From Sphingopyxis macrogoltabida (GTDB taxonomy: Bacteria; Pseudomonadota; Alphaproteobacteria; Sphingomonadales; Sphingomonadaceae), in NCBI RefSeq assembly GCF_001307295.1, contig NZ_CP012700.1, forward strand, positions 3,413,001 to 3,477,000: a stretch of 64,000 bases of DNA. The letters are read 5' to 3'. The notes under the pieces were generated by a model, which had not been told where the DNA came from, did no database searches, and saw only the letters and a program-made list of their open reading frames with translations. Both the position numbers and the translations under genes were made by a program. Shown piece after piece: positions 17,880-27,372 of the stretch. The first letter of the stretch is position 1, and the number at the start of each line of letters is the position of its first letter.

Positions 17880-19126
17880 AGCGCCAGCGCCAGTTGTTCC
17901 GCCGGCGGCGCGAAGCGCGCGCGCAGGTCGGCGCTGTCGGTGAGCTTGCCCGGCCGCCAGTCGGGCGTGATGATGAAGGGCAGCAACTTCTTCACCGACG
18001 CCGTCAGCTTGGCGAGATCGCCGAGCCTGAGCTTGCCCAGCCGCCGCGCCGCGACGATCCGGTCGACCGCCTTCGTCCCCAGCCCCGGCACGCGCAGCAG
18101 CATTTCGCGCGGCGCGCGGTTGATGTCGACCGGAAAAGCTTCGCGCCGCTGGAGCGCCCACGCCAGCTTGGGATCGATCGCGAGATCGAGCATGCCGCCG
18201 CTCGCGCCCTCCATGATCTCGGCGCGCTCGAAACCGTAAAAGCGCAGCAGCCAGTCGGCCTGATACAGCCGGTGCTCGCGCATCAGCGGCGGCCGCACCG
18301 GCGGCAGGTCGCTGCTCGCGTCGGGGATCGGGCTGTACGCCGAATAATAGACGCGGCGGAGTTGGTAGCCCGAATAGAGGTTCGTCGCGGTCTGCAAGAT
18401 ATCGTCGTCGCGCGCCGCGTCGGCGCCGACGATCATCTGCGTCGATTGGCCGGCGGGCGCGAAGCGCGGCGGTTTCGCCTTGCCGATCAGCCGGCTCTTC
18501 GCCGCGTCGATCGCGTCGGATTCGCTGACGCGTACCGATGCCATCGTCTTGCGGATCGTCGCGGATTTCTTCTCGGGCGCGAAACTTTGCAGGCCGGCCT
18601 CGGTCGGCAGCTCGACATTGGTCGACAGCCGGTCGGCGTAAAGCCCCGCCAGCGCGATCAGCCCGGGGTCCGCGCCCGCGATCGTCTTCAAATGGATATA
18701 GCCCTGAAACCGATGCTCTTCGCGCAAGATGCGCGCGACCTCGACGAGCTGCTCCATCGTATAATCTTCGGAGCGGATGATCCCCGACGACAGGAACAGC
18801 CCCTCGATATAATTGCGCTTGTAGAAATCGAGCGTCAGCCGCACGACCTCCTGCGGGTTGAAGCGCGCCCGCTCGACATTGCTCGACGCGCGGTTGATGC
18901 AAAAGCGGCAGTCGTAAATGCAGAAATTGGTGAGCAGGATCTTGAGCAACGAGATGCACCGCCCGTCGGGGGCATAGCTGTGGCAAATGCCCATCCCCTC
19001 GGTCGAACCGATCCCTTTCGTGCCCGTCGAGTCGCGCGTCACCGTTCCCGAGGACGCGCACGACGCGTCATATTTGGCCGCGTCCGCAAGCACGGCGAGC
19101 TTTTCCAGAATCGGCTTGGTCGACAT
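17876..19126 (-). CDS. Putative DNA modification/repair radical SAM protein (UDG-linked)
   Basis: This is a 416-residue radical SAM enzyme. Cys69, Cys73 and Cys76 (FCIYDCRFC) bind the 4Fe-4S cluster that cleaves S-adenosylmethionine. Other conserved parts are KYDASCASSG near the N-terminus, GICHSYAPDGRC, and VYYSAYSPIPD. Residues about 330-390 (FPVDINRAPREMLLRVPGLG) form a helix-hairpin-helix that would grip DNA. The family is known only by its steady linkage to the DUF4130-UdgX protein; its reaction is unknown. Possible roles are radical repair of a damaged base or making a modified base. It is the first gene of the operon, with a GTGA overlap to the next. Confidence 0.9.
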   Translation of the reverse strand: MSTKPILEKLAVLADAAKYDASCASSGTVTRDSTGTKGIGSTEGMGICHSYAPDGRCISLLKILLTNFCIYDCRFCINRASSNVERARFNPQEVVRLTLDFYKRNYIEGLFLSSGIIRSEDYTMEQLVEVARILREEHRFQGYIHLKTIAGADPGLIALAGLYADRLSTNVELPTEAGLQSFAPEKKSATIRKTMASVRVSESDAIDAAKSRLIGKAKPPRFAPAGQSTQMIVGADAARDDDILQTATNLYSGYQLRRVYYSAYSPIPDASSDLPPVRPPLMREHRLYQADWLLRFYGFERAEIMEGASGGMLDLAIDPKLAWALQRREAFPVDINRAPREMLLRVPGLGTKAVDRIVAARRLGKLRLGDLAKLTASVKKLLPFIITPDWRPGKLTDSADLRARFAPPAEQLALAL

Positions 19127-19171
19127 GCCCCATGCCTAGCACGGAACAAAGAAAGAACAAAATAACCTGGG

Positions 19172-20710
19172 TTAGGCGTCGCGCCACTTTGCCGGGAGCG
19201 CAATATCGACGACCAGCCCGGTGGGCTCCCAGCGCCGCTCGATCGTGCCGCCCAGATTGTTGCGCACACTGCGCTCAATCAGCAGGGTGCCGAAGCTGGT
19301 GCGGGTTGGTTCGACGACCTCCGCGATACCGCCCGTCTCGGACCAGTGGAGGCGGAACAGCCGCGGCTCGGCGCCTTCCTCGTCCTGCGTCCAGCTCACC
19401 TCGACGCGCCCGTCGTCGCCGGTCAGCGCGCCATGCTTGACTGCGTTGGTCGCGAGCTCGTTGAACAGCAGGGCCATCGCGACAAGGGCATTTTCGGGGA
19501 GCAGAAGGTCGGGGCCGGTCCAGCGGATGCGCGGAAACGCCGCTTCGACCTCGCGCATCAGCGCGTGCATCGACCCGGTCATGAAATTCGCGCCGAGCAA
19601 CACATTCTGCGCCCGGTTGAGCGCGTCGAGGCGGCTGCTGATCCGCTCGACATAATCGTCGACGTCGGTCGCCGAATGGCGGGTGAGCGAGATGATCGCG
19701 CTGACCGTCGCAAAGAGATTGCGCATCCGGTGGTGCAATTCGCGCATCAGCAGATTGGCATTTTCCTGCCGGCTCTTCTGTTCGGTGATATCGATGCTGA
19801 CCCCGGTGAGCAGCGCCTCGTCCGCGCGGACGTCCCAATCGCCGCGGACGCCGACCCAGCGCACGCCGCGTTCAGGATGGACGATGCGATATTCGGTCGC
19901 ATAGGGGGTGCCGCTCGCGACCGATTCCTCCAGAATGGCGCGCACCTGCTCGCGGTCGTCGGCGTGCAATCGCTCGAAGAAGCCGTCGATTGTCGTCAGC
20001 GCCTCGCGATAGTCGCCGCCCCAGAGTTCGGCCACCGCGCCGCGCCAGCGGATCCTGCCGTCGCGGGCATCATATTGCCAGGTCGCGATGCCCGAAAAGT
20101 CGAGCGCGCGTTCGAGCATGTGCCGGGCGTCGTCCCGCTCGGCCGCGGTGCGGCGCAGGTCGGCCTCGGCCATGACGATCGCCGCGAAATCCTCGAGGCG
20201 GGTGAGCTCCGTCTGCCCCAGCATCGCGCGTTCCTTGCGGTCGATGACGCACAGGGTTCCAAGCACCGCGCCATTATAGGCACGCAGCGGCACGCCGGCA
20301 TAGAAGCGGATGAACGGGTCGCCGGTGACCAGCGGATTATCGCGAAACCGCGCGTCGCCGAGCACGTCGGTGACGATCAGCGGCTGTTCGTCGGCGACGA
20401 CATATTGGCAAAAACTGATATCGCGCGACGTTTCCGCGACGTCGAGGCCATAGGCCGACTTGAACCACTGGCGGCAGTCATCGACGAGCGAGACGAGAGC
20501 GATCGGGGCATCGAAAAGGTCGGCAACGAGCTTGGTCACCCGGTCGAAGGCCTGCTCGGGCGGGGTATCCATCAGGCGATATTCGCGCAGGGTATCGAGC
20601 CTCAGCCGCTCCCGCTGCGTCGCATCGCCCTCCCCTGCATTTGCCAAGATTTGCCCCTCTGCGCCGTTTGGCGGCTTTTCGCCAATTTGTCCCCCGGGGC
20701 GCTCTGCCAT
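19172..20710 (-). CDS. HWE/HRXXN-family sensor histidine kinase with GAF and PAS domains
   Basis: This is a 512-residue soluble kinase. Residues about 40-190 form a GAF domain (FDRVTKLVADLF, FCQYVV, LGTLCVID), about 200-315 a PAS domain ending DITEQK, and about 330 onward the kinase. The H-box is ELHHRMRNLFA, giving the HRXXN motif of the PhyR-activating kinases of sphingomonads; the N-box is LLFNELATNAVKHGA. It is divergent from phyR, so phosphotransfer to PhyR in the general stress response is a strong inference. The GAF-PAS input suggests a cytosolic cue; the ligand is unknown. ATG 20710 has an AGGGA site; an in-frame start at 20761 is less likely. Confidence 0.9.
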   Translation of the reverse strand: MAERPGGQIGEKPPNGAEGQILANAGEGDATQRERLRLDTLREYRLMDTPPEQAFDRVTKLVADLFDAPIALVSLVDDCRQWFKSAYGLDVAETSRDISFCQYVVADEQPLIVTDVLGDARFRDNPLVTGDPFIRFYAGVPLRAYNGAVLGTLCVIDRKERAMLGQTELTRLEDFAAIVMAEADLRRTAAERDDARHMLERALDFSGIATWQYDARDGRIRWRGAVAELWGGDYREALTTIDGFFERLHADDREQVRAILEESVASGTPYATEYRIVHPERGVRWVGVRGDWDVRADEALLTGVSIDITEQKSRQENANLLMRELHHRMRNLFATVSAIISLTRHSATDVDDYVERISSRLDALNRAQNVLLGANFMTGSMHALMREVEAAFPRIRWTGPDLLLPENALVAMALLFNELATNAVKHGALTGDDGRVEVSWTQDEEGAEPRLFRLHWSETGGIAEVVEPTRTSFGTLLIERSVRNNLGGTIERRWEPTGLVVDIALPAKWRDA

Positions 20711-20843
20711 GAATCTGGTCCCTAAAAAAGCCTGAAGGCAAAAAACGCAGGAAAGTCGCACCTTTCCATCCGCTTACGGCTTTGCTTTGTCGCGTCCCGG
20801 CTGACTCTACGCATCGCGGACCGACTGGTTGCAGCAAAAAACG

Positions 20844-20869
20844 GGAACCGCTTCCCCCCGCGCCGCGTA
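20844..20869 (+). promoter_or_regulatory. EcfG-type promoter of phyR (GGAAC-N17-CGTA)
   Basis: GGAAC at 20844-20848 and CGTA at 20866-20869 are 17 nt apart, close to the EcfG consensus GGAAC-N16/17-CGTT. Transcription would start near 20876, some 23 nt before the phyR start. One base of the -10 differs, so this is a candidate for feedback control. Confidence 0.55.
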
Positions 20870-20898
20870 TGCATGGTTCAAGAGGGAGCATGACGATC

Positions 20899-21690
20899 AT
20901 GACATTGGGCGAAGAAATCCGCGGACACCTGCCGTTCCTGCGCCGCTATGCGCGCGCACTAACCGGCAGCCAGCAGCATGGCGACAATTTCGTCCACACG
21001 ACGCTGGAGGTGATCGTCGCCGCGCCCGACGAATTCAGTGCCGGCAACGGCACGCGGATCGATCTCTACCGCAACTTCCACCGCATCTGGGAAAGCGCCT
21101 ATATCGACGACGGCGAAGGCGACGACGAAGAGGATATGCTCGTCCGCAACGCCAACCGCCGTCTCGCGGCGATCACCCCGCTCGGCCGCCAGATGCTCCT
21201 CCTCACCGCGCTCGAAGGCTTCTCGGTCGAGGAAACGGCGATCATTACCGGCGCCGACAACGACACGGTCGAAACATTGCTCGCCGATGCGGTGGGCGAA
21301 ATCGACCGTGAATCGCGGACTTCGGTGCTGATCATCGAGGACGAACCGCTGATCGCAATGGAACTCGAATCGATCGTCCGCGGACTTGGTCACGACGTCG
21401 CGGGCATCGCGACCACGCATGAGGATGCCGTCGCGGCATTCGAGGCCACCGATGCCGGCCTCGTCCTCGCCGATATCCAGCTCGCCGACGGATCGTCGGG
21501 GATCGACGCGGTACAGGACATATTGGCGCGGGCGCCCGTGCCGGCGATCTTCATCACCGCTTTCCCCGAACGCCTGCTCACCGGCCACCGCGTCGAGCCA
21601 ACCTTCCTGATCTCGAAGCCGTTCCGCGAAAATACCGTCCGCGCGGCGATCAGCCAGAGCTTGCTGTTCACCCCGCAACTCGCGGCCTGA
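20899..21690 (+). CDS. phyR: PhyR-type response regulator of the general stress response
   Basis: This is a 263-residue anti-anti-sigma factor. Residues 1-130 mimic an EcfG sigma factor (HLPFLRRYARALTGSQQHGD, then EGFSVEETAIITG). Residues about 138-255 form a receiver domain with acidic residues in IIEDEPLI, the phosphorylated Asp in LVLADIQLADG, and the Lys of ISKPF. When phosphorylated, PhyR binds NepR and frees EcfG. nepR and ecfG lie 11 kb away in this window. ATG 20899 is preferred, with GAGGGAG 10 nt upstream; ATG 20890 is in frame but almost touches that site. A hairpin follows the stop. Confidence 0.95.
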   Translation: MTLGEEIRGHLPFLRRYARALTGSQQHGDNFVHTTLEVIVAAPDEFSAGNGTRIDLYRNFHRIWESAYIDDGEGDDEEDMLVRNANRRLAAITPLGRQMLLLTALEGFSVEETAIITGADNDTVETLLADAVGEIDRESRTSVLIIEDEPLIAMELESIVRGLGHDVAGIATTHEDAVAAFEATDAGLVLADIQLADGSSGIDAVQDILARAPVPAIFITAFPERLLTGHRVEPTFLISKPFRENTVRAAISQSLLFTPQLAA

Positions 21691-21755
21691 TCGGGCTTCG
21701 GACGGTATCAGCCTGCTCCGAAGTCAAGTCGGCTTCGAGGTGGAATTAAGCCATT

Positions 21756-21776
21756 CCCCTCCCTGAAAGGGAGGGG
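21756..21776. terminator. Hairpin between convergent phyR and LysR genes
   Basis: CCCCTCCCT at 21756-21764 pairs perfectly with AGGGAGGGG at 21768-21776 over a 3-nt loop, 66 nt after the phyR stop and before the convergent LysR stop. No clear T-run on either side, so it may slow rather than fully stop transcription. The same stem sequence ends the repeats at 39830 and 56408. Confidence 0.5.
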
Positions 21777-21814
21777 AGGCTATATCCACTCCCGGTTCCG
21801 TCGCTCCGTTCCGC

Positions 21815-22714
21815 TCAATCCGCCGCTTCCGCGAGATCGAGGTTGGCCGCCTCGTCGAAAATGCGGGTGAGCACCGGTTCGGTGTCCGAAACACGCATTG
21901 CGACGTGGAACTCGACGGGCGCGAGTGCCGGCATGTCGGCGATCGGGGTGAGCGTGCCGCCGACGATTTCGGCGCGGACCATCGGTTCGGGAAAGATGCC
22001 GATGCCGCCGCCGACCTTGGCGATGTCGATCATCGTCCGCGCATTGTTGCAGAGGTTGAGCGATTTTTGCGCGATGCGCGACGCCTGGATCGCGTCGCGC
22101 ATCCGGCCGTGGATCGGCGAATGGCTGGCGAGCGACCAGACGGGGACGGGCTGGCTGCTGTCGCCGCGACCGAAGGCGGCGGCGACCGCCGGGCTCGCGA
22201 GCCAGACCAGCGCGACCTCGCCGATCGGTTGCGTCTTGAGCGCCGGATGCGCGATCGGACCCGCGGCAAAGGCGATGTCGGTGCGGCCGGTGAGCAGTTG
22301 CTGGATGAGGTTGGCCGTCAGGTCGATCTCGATCTCGAGCCCGACGTTCGGCATGTCGGCCTTGAGCGCGGCGACGAAGGCGGGCAGGCAGCTGGCTGCG
22401 GCAATCTCGCCCGCCCCGATCCGCACGATGCCGCTCGCTTCGGCAAAGCCGCCGCTGCCGAGCAGCGCGACCTGCATGTCACGAAGCAGCGGGTCGCAAT
22501 CGCGCACCAGCTTGCGCCCCGCCGCGGTCAGCGACATCGTCCGTCCGTCGCGGCGGAACAGCGTCGTGCCCAGCCTCTGCTCCAGCTCGCGCATCCGCGC
22601 CGACACCGCGGGCTGCGTCGTGTTGAGCCGCTCTGCGGCCGCCGAAAAGGTGCCAAGCTGATCGATCCAGAGCAGCGTTTCGAGGTGATAGATCGAAATG
22701 CGATTGATAGACAT
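21815..22714 (-). CDS. LysR-family transcriptional regulator
   Basis: This is a 299-residue regulator. The helix-turn-helix is near the N-terminus (LETLLWIDQLGTFSAAAERL, TQPAVSARMRELEQRLGTTLF). The effector domain has GIVRIGAGEIAAASCLPAF and GRTDIAFAAG. It is divergent from the CoA-transferase operon across 88 nt of notably AT-rich DNA (22715-22760), which probably holds both promoters. It probably controls that operon, sensing an acyl compound; the effector is not known. Confidence 0.9.
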   Translation of the reverse strand: MSINRISIYHLETLLWIDQLGTFSAAAERLNTTQPAVSARMRELEQRLGTTLFRRDGRTMSLTAAGRKLVRDCDPLLRDMQVALLGSGGFAEASGIVRIGAGEIAAASCLPAFVAALKADMPNVGLEIEIDLTANLIQQLLTGRTDIAFAAGPIAHPALKTQPIGEVALVWLASPAVAAAFGRGDSSQPVPVWSLASHSPIHGRMRDAIQASRIAQKSLNLCNNARTMIDIAKVGGGIGIFPEPMVRAEIVGGTLTPIADMPALAPVEFHVAMRVSDTEPVLTRIFDEAANLDLAEAAD

Positions 22715-22802
22715 TGTTTATGTATAATCGAAAAATAGAGTAATTAGAATTGATGGATTTAATCCGCCAATGTCGCCGCCGCCAGGAGTGAGGAGTCCGT
22801 TC

Positions 22803-23525
22803 ATGGGTAACAAGCGATACGCCGACGCAGCCGCCGCACTCGAAGGACTGCTCTTTGACGGCATGCATATCTGCGCCGGCGGGTTCGGCCTGTGCGGCAT
22901 CCCCGAACGGCTGATCGACGCGATCCGCGATGCGGGCACGAAAGAGCTGACGATCGCCAGCAACAACGCCGGGATCGATGGCGAAGGGCTGGGCAAGCTG
23001 CTCCGCACCAAGCAGGTCAAAAAGATGATCAGCAGCTATGTCGGAGAGAACAAGGAGTTCGAGCGGCAATATCTGGCGGGCGAACTCGAGGTCGAATTCT
23101 GCCCGCAGGGCACGCTCGCCGAACGCTGCCGCGCCGGCGGCGCGGGCATCCCCGGCTTCTATACCAAGACCGGCGTCGGCACGCTCGTCGCCGAGGGCAA
23201 GGAAGTGAAGAATTTCGACGGGCAGGATTATATCCTCGAACGCGGCATCTTCGCCGACCTGGCGATCGTCAAGGGATGGAAGGCCGACGAGAGCGGCAAC
23301 CTCATTTTCCGCAAGACCGCGCGCAACTTCAACCAGCCGATGGCCACCGCGGCAAAGATTTGCGTCGCCGAGGTCGAGGAAATCGTCCCCGTCGGCAGCC
23401 TCGACCCTGACAGCATCCACCTGCCCGGCATCTATGTGAAGCGCATGATCGTCGGCGCCCCTTACGACAAGAAGATCGAGTTCCGCACGACGCGCCCGCG
23501 CCCAGAAACCGTCGGCGCGGTGTGA
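22803..23525 (+). CDS. scoA: 3-oxoacid CoA-transferase subunit A
   Basis: This is a 240-residue alpha subunit. It moves CoA from succinyl-CoA to a 3-oxoacid such as acetoacetate, in ketone-body or branched-chain breakdown. The family motif [16 protein letters not shown] is at about residues 26-41, and [15 protein letters not shown] at about 119-133. ATG 22803 follows the GAGTGAGGAG ribosome site. The matching subunit B is not next to it: an acid phosphatase gene is inserted, with its ATG overlapping the scoA stop (TGATG). Confidence 0.94.
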   Translation: MGNKRYADAAAALEGLLFDGMHICAGGFGLCGIPERLIDAIRDAGTKELTIASNNAGIDGEGLGKLLRTKQVKKMISSYVGENKEFERQYLAGELEVEFCPQGTLAERCRAGGAGIPGFYTKTGVGTLVAEGKEVKNFDGQDYILERGIFADLAIVKGWKADESGNLIFRKTARNFNQPMATAAKICVAEVEEIVPVGSLDPDSIHLPGIYVKRMIVGAPYDKKIEFRTTRPRPETVGAV

Positions 23526-24396
23526 TGCGTAGCCTTGCCCTGACGGCCGGGCTGCTGCTGGCCGGCTGTGCGAGTGCGCCGGCCGAGGTGGCGACAACGC
23601 CGCCCGCCGCCGCGGCGCCTGCCCAAGCCGGCAAGCCGCCGGTGCCGCTGCAATATCTCTACGGCTCGGCCGAGGCGGCGATTGCGGTGCGGGCGGTCAA
23701 TGCCCGGATCGCCGACTATGGGGCGTGGCGGGTCAAGGAGCGACCGCGCGACAGCGTTGTCCTTGCACCGGGCGCGACGATGGACGCGCCGCGCTTCGAG
23801 CCGTGCGGCGACAAGCCCTTTGCCGCGGTGTTCGATGCCGACGAAACGTTGATCTGGAATATCGCGCCGATGCGCCTGTTTGCAGAGAAAGGCGGCGCCT
23901 TCGACCTGGCGGTCTGGGATCAGTGGGAAAAGACCGGCGCGGGCAAGGCGAAGGCGATGCCCGGGACGACCCAGATGGTCAACGCGCTCCGCGCCGCGGG
24001 GATCACCGTGATCGCCAACACCAACCGCAGCGCCCGTAATGCCAGGGGCAGCGAGGATACGCTCCGCGCCGCCGGGCTCGGCGAGTTCAAGCATGGCGAA
24101 ACGCTGTTCCTGATGGGCGACGACGCCGGGGGTTCGAGCAAGGACCCGCGCCGCGCGACGATCGCGTCGAAATATTGCGTGATCATTTTGGGCGGCGACC
24201 AACTCGGCGATTTCAGCCAGCAGTTCAATGCGAAGGACCTGCCCGCCGCGCAGCGCATGGCGCTTGCGACGGGGCCCGCCGCGACCGCACTCTGGGACAA
24301 GGGCTGGTTCCTTTTTCCCAACCCCGTCTACGGCCCCTGGCAAACGCTGGGCCAGGGCGATGTTTTCTCCACCGACAGCGAATGGGAACCCCGATA

Positions 24397-24397
<1 letters not shown>
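23525..24397 (+). CDS. HAD-family acid phosphatase/5'-nucleotidase lipoprotein, e(P4)-like
   Basis: This is a 290-residue lipoprotein. The signal [15 protein letters not shown] ends in lipobox LAGC with Cys15. Motif I of class B/C acid phosphatases is [13 protein letters not shown] (DADET rather than the usual DLDET), then [11 protein letters not shown] as motif [14 protein letters not shown], and [12 protein letters not shown] as the DxxxDF-type motif. Such enzymes remove phosphate from nucleotides outside the cytoplasmic membrane. The gene lies between the two CoA-transferase subunits, overlapping both by single-base TGATG and TAATG junctions, which is unusual. Why a surface phosphatase should share this operon is unclear. 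Confidence 0.88.
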
Positions 24398-25038
<641 letters not shown>

Positions 25039-25048
25039 ACAAAGGTCG

Positions 25049-26329
25049 ATGACGCGGGTTCTGGCCTGCCTCGTCGCGGTCGTCGCACTGGGAGTCGCGG
25101 GCTGGTTCGGTTTTCACGCGCTGGGCGGCACCCGGACGCTGGCCAGCGTCGCGATCCCGTTCAAGGCGGCCGAAAACCTGCCCGATACGCCCGCCGAATG
25201 GCGCGGGCGTATCGATTATGTCGCCTTCGACAGGCAGCTCGCCGAACTGGCGCAGCGGCCCGAGATGGCGGGTCTGGCGGTGGCGGTGGTCGAGGATGGC
25301 GAACTGCGTTTCGTCCGCACCTATGGGGTTGCCGACCGGTCGACCGGGGCGCCGGTCACCGCGCATACGCTTTTCCGCTGGGCGTCGGTTTCGAAGACCG
25401 CGACGGGGGTGCTGGCGGGAGCGCTCGCCCAAGACGGCGCGGTCGATCTCGATCGTCCGATTTCCCGCTGGCGCACTTCGCTCCGCCTGCCGGGTGGGGC
25501 CGAGGAAAGGGTGACGGTAAGCGATTTGCTGGCGCAGCGGACCGGGCTTACCAAAAATGCCTATGACGAGAAGCTGGAGGCGGGACAGAGCCCCCAGCTT
25601 ATCCGTGCGAGCCTCGCCCTCGCGCCGCTGCAGTGCGAGCCGGGTACATGTCACACCTACCAGAATATTGCCTTCGACGCGGCGAGCGAAATATTGGCGC
25701 AGGCGGCGGATAAGCCGTTTGCCGAGGCGGTCGAGCAGCGGTTTTTCCTGCCGCTCGGCATGGTTAGCGCCGGATATGGGATGAACCGGCTGACCGGTGC
25801 GAAGGACTGGGCGCGACCGCACAGCGGCGCGCAGGTCAGTCCGCTCAAGGAGGCCTATTGGCGCGTCCCCGCGGCCGCGGGCGTCGAAAGCGACATCGTC
25901 GATTTTGCGACCTGGATGCAGGCGATGATGGGCAATCGCCCCGATGTGCTGCCCGAGACGGTGTTGCAGATCGCCCACCGCCCGCGCGTCGGAACGGCGC
26001 ATCTTTACGGCGGCGCGCTGCGTCAGGCGAACAAGGATGCGGCCTATGGCCTCGGCTGGCGTAGCTTTACCTATGGCGGCCACAGGCTCGAAGGCCATTC
26101 GGGCGCGGTCGCGGGTTATCGCGCGACGATGATCTTCGAACCGGCGACGCGAACGGGCGTCGTCGCCCTGTGGAACAGCAATTGGGGTTTCCCATTTCGT
26201 ATCCCGTTTGCGGCGATGGACAGCTATCACAAGCGCCCCGATGCCCGCTGGCTCGACCTCAGTGAATTGCCGCCGGCGAAACGCGAACCCGTCCGCGCCG
26301 GCCCGATCGTTGCGGTGCCGAAGGGGTAG
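25049..26329 (+). CDS. Serine hydrolase, beta-lactamase class C/DD-peptidase fold
   Basis: This is a 426-residue protein. An N-terminal hydrophobic segment (LACLVAVVALGVAGWFGF, residues about 4-21) is a signal anchor placing the enzyme in the periplasm. The catalytic SxxK is SVSK in FRWASVSKTATG. The second motif is YQN in CHTYQN, and the third is HSG in LEGHSGAVAG. This set is typical of esterases and peptidases of the family, not of efficient beta-lactamases; substrate unknown. ATG 25049 has an AAAGG site at 4 nt; ATG 25022 is in frame but overlaps scoB. Confidence 0.87.
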   Translation: MTRVLACLVAVVALGVAGWFGFHALGGTRTLASVAIPFKAAENLPDTPAEWRGRIDYVAFDRQLAELAQRPEMAGLAVAVVEDGELRFVRTYGVADRSTGAPVTAHTLFRWASVSKTATGVLAGALAQDGAVDLDRPISRWRTSLRLPGGAEERVTVSDLLAQRTGLTKNAYDEKLEAGQSPQLIRASLALAPLQCEPGTCHTYQNIAFDAASEILAQAADKPFAEAVEQRFFLPLGMVSAGYGMNRLTGAKDWARPHSGAQVSPLKEAYWRVPAAAGVESDIVDFATWMQAMMGNRPDVLPETVLQIAHRPRVGTAHLYGGALRQANKDAAYGLGWRSFTYGGHRLEGHSGAVAGYRATMIFEPATRTGVVALWNSNWGFPFRIPFAAMDSYHKRPDARWLDLSELPPAKREPVRAGPIVAVPKG

Positions 26330-26394
26330 CAGACTTGCCCCGCTGTCCGCCGCCTGTGTATCAGGCGCGGCGAAGGACGGGAGGAGAATCATCG

Positions 26395-27372
26395 ATGCGC
26401 GTGCTGCTGACCGGTTCGTCTGGCTGGCTGGGGCGCACCCTTGCGCCCCTGCTCGCCAATAGCGGCCATGCGGTCACCGGGCTCGATGTCGTTCCCGGCG
26501 CGCATACGCAGGTCGTCGGCACGGTTGCCGACCGCGCGCTCGTCGAGCGGGCAATGGGCGAGCATGGCATTGAGGCCGTTATTCATGGCGGCGCGCTGCA
26601 CAAACCCGACATCGCCCGCTATCCGCGGCAGGCGTTCGTCGACGTCAATGTGACGGGGACGCTGAACCTGATCGAGGCGGCGGCTGCGGCGGGGAACGAC
26701 CGCTTCCTCTTCACCTCGACCACCTCGCTGATGGTGCGCGCCGATGTCCGCCAAGGCGCGGGCGAGGCGGGGGCGTGGTGGATGGACGAGGACTTCGGAC
26801 CGCTCGAACCGCGCAACATCTATGGCATCACCAAGCTCGCCGCCGAACAGGCGTTGAAGCTGGTCCACCGCGAGCATGGCATCAACGTCGCGATCCTGCG
26901 CACCGGACGTTTCTTCCCCGAGGATGACGATACGCACGCCAGCCCGAGCGGCGAGAATCTGAAAGCGAACGAGCTGCTCAACCGCCGCCTGACGGTCGAA
27001 GATGCCGCCTCCGCGCATCTCGCCGCGCTTGCTGCGGCGCCGGCGATCGGCTGCGACACTTTCGTCCTTTCGGCGCCGCCGCCCTTCGCCCGCGAGGAGA
27101 CCGAAGAACTGGCCCGCGATGCGCGGGCGGTGATCGCACGGCATCATCCCGACGCGGCGGAGCTTTACGCCGCAAAGGGGTGGGTGCTGCCCGCGACGAT
27201 CGAGCGCGTCTATGTTCCGTCGCGCGCCGAACGCCGCTTCGGCTGGCGGGCGGAGAGCGATTTCGGCAGCGTGCTCGCCGCGCTACGTGAAGGGGGCCCG
27301 CTGCCCTTTGCGCACGACCCCGATTATACGTCCCCCATCGTCCGACAGGAGCGCGAAGCATGTATGTGCTGA
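26395..27372 (+). CDS. NAD-dependent epimerase/dehydratase family protein
   Basis: This is a 325-residue extended short-chain dehydrogenase. The cofactor motif is LLTGSSGWLGRTL (residues 4-16). The active-site pair is in FTSTTSLM and YGITK, with Tyr and Lys in the usual spacing. The substrate is not evident; relatives act on nucleotide sugars or other polyols. The GGAGGAG ribosome site precedes ATG 26395. Its end overlaps the glutathione transferase start by 13 nt, so the two are probably coupled. Confidence 0.85.
   Translation: MRVLLTGSSGWLGRTLAPLLANSGHAVTGLDVVPGAHTQVVGTVADRALVERAMGEHGIEAVIHGGALHKPDIARYPRQAFVDVNVTGTLNLIEAAAAAGNDRFLFTSTTSLMVRADVRQGAGEAGAWWMDEDFGPLEPRNIYGITKLAAEQALKLVHREHGINVAILRTGRFFPEDDDTHASPSGENLKANELLNRRLTVEDAASAHLAALAAAPAIGCDTFVLSAPPPFAREETEELARDARAVIARHHPDAAELYAAKGWVLPATIERVYVPSRAERRFGWRAESDFGSVLAALREGGPLPFAHDPDYTSPIVRQEREACMC

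Noticed and set aside
20782..20898. Upstream in-frame extension of phyR
   Set aside because: The extension has no similarity to PhyR and covers the probable promoter; the sigma-like domain begins at MTLGEE.
25049..26329. True class C beta-lactamase
   Set aside because: It has SxxK and YxN, but HSG in place of KTG and a membrane anchor, fitting esterase or peptidase relatives better. Resistance should not be assumed.
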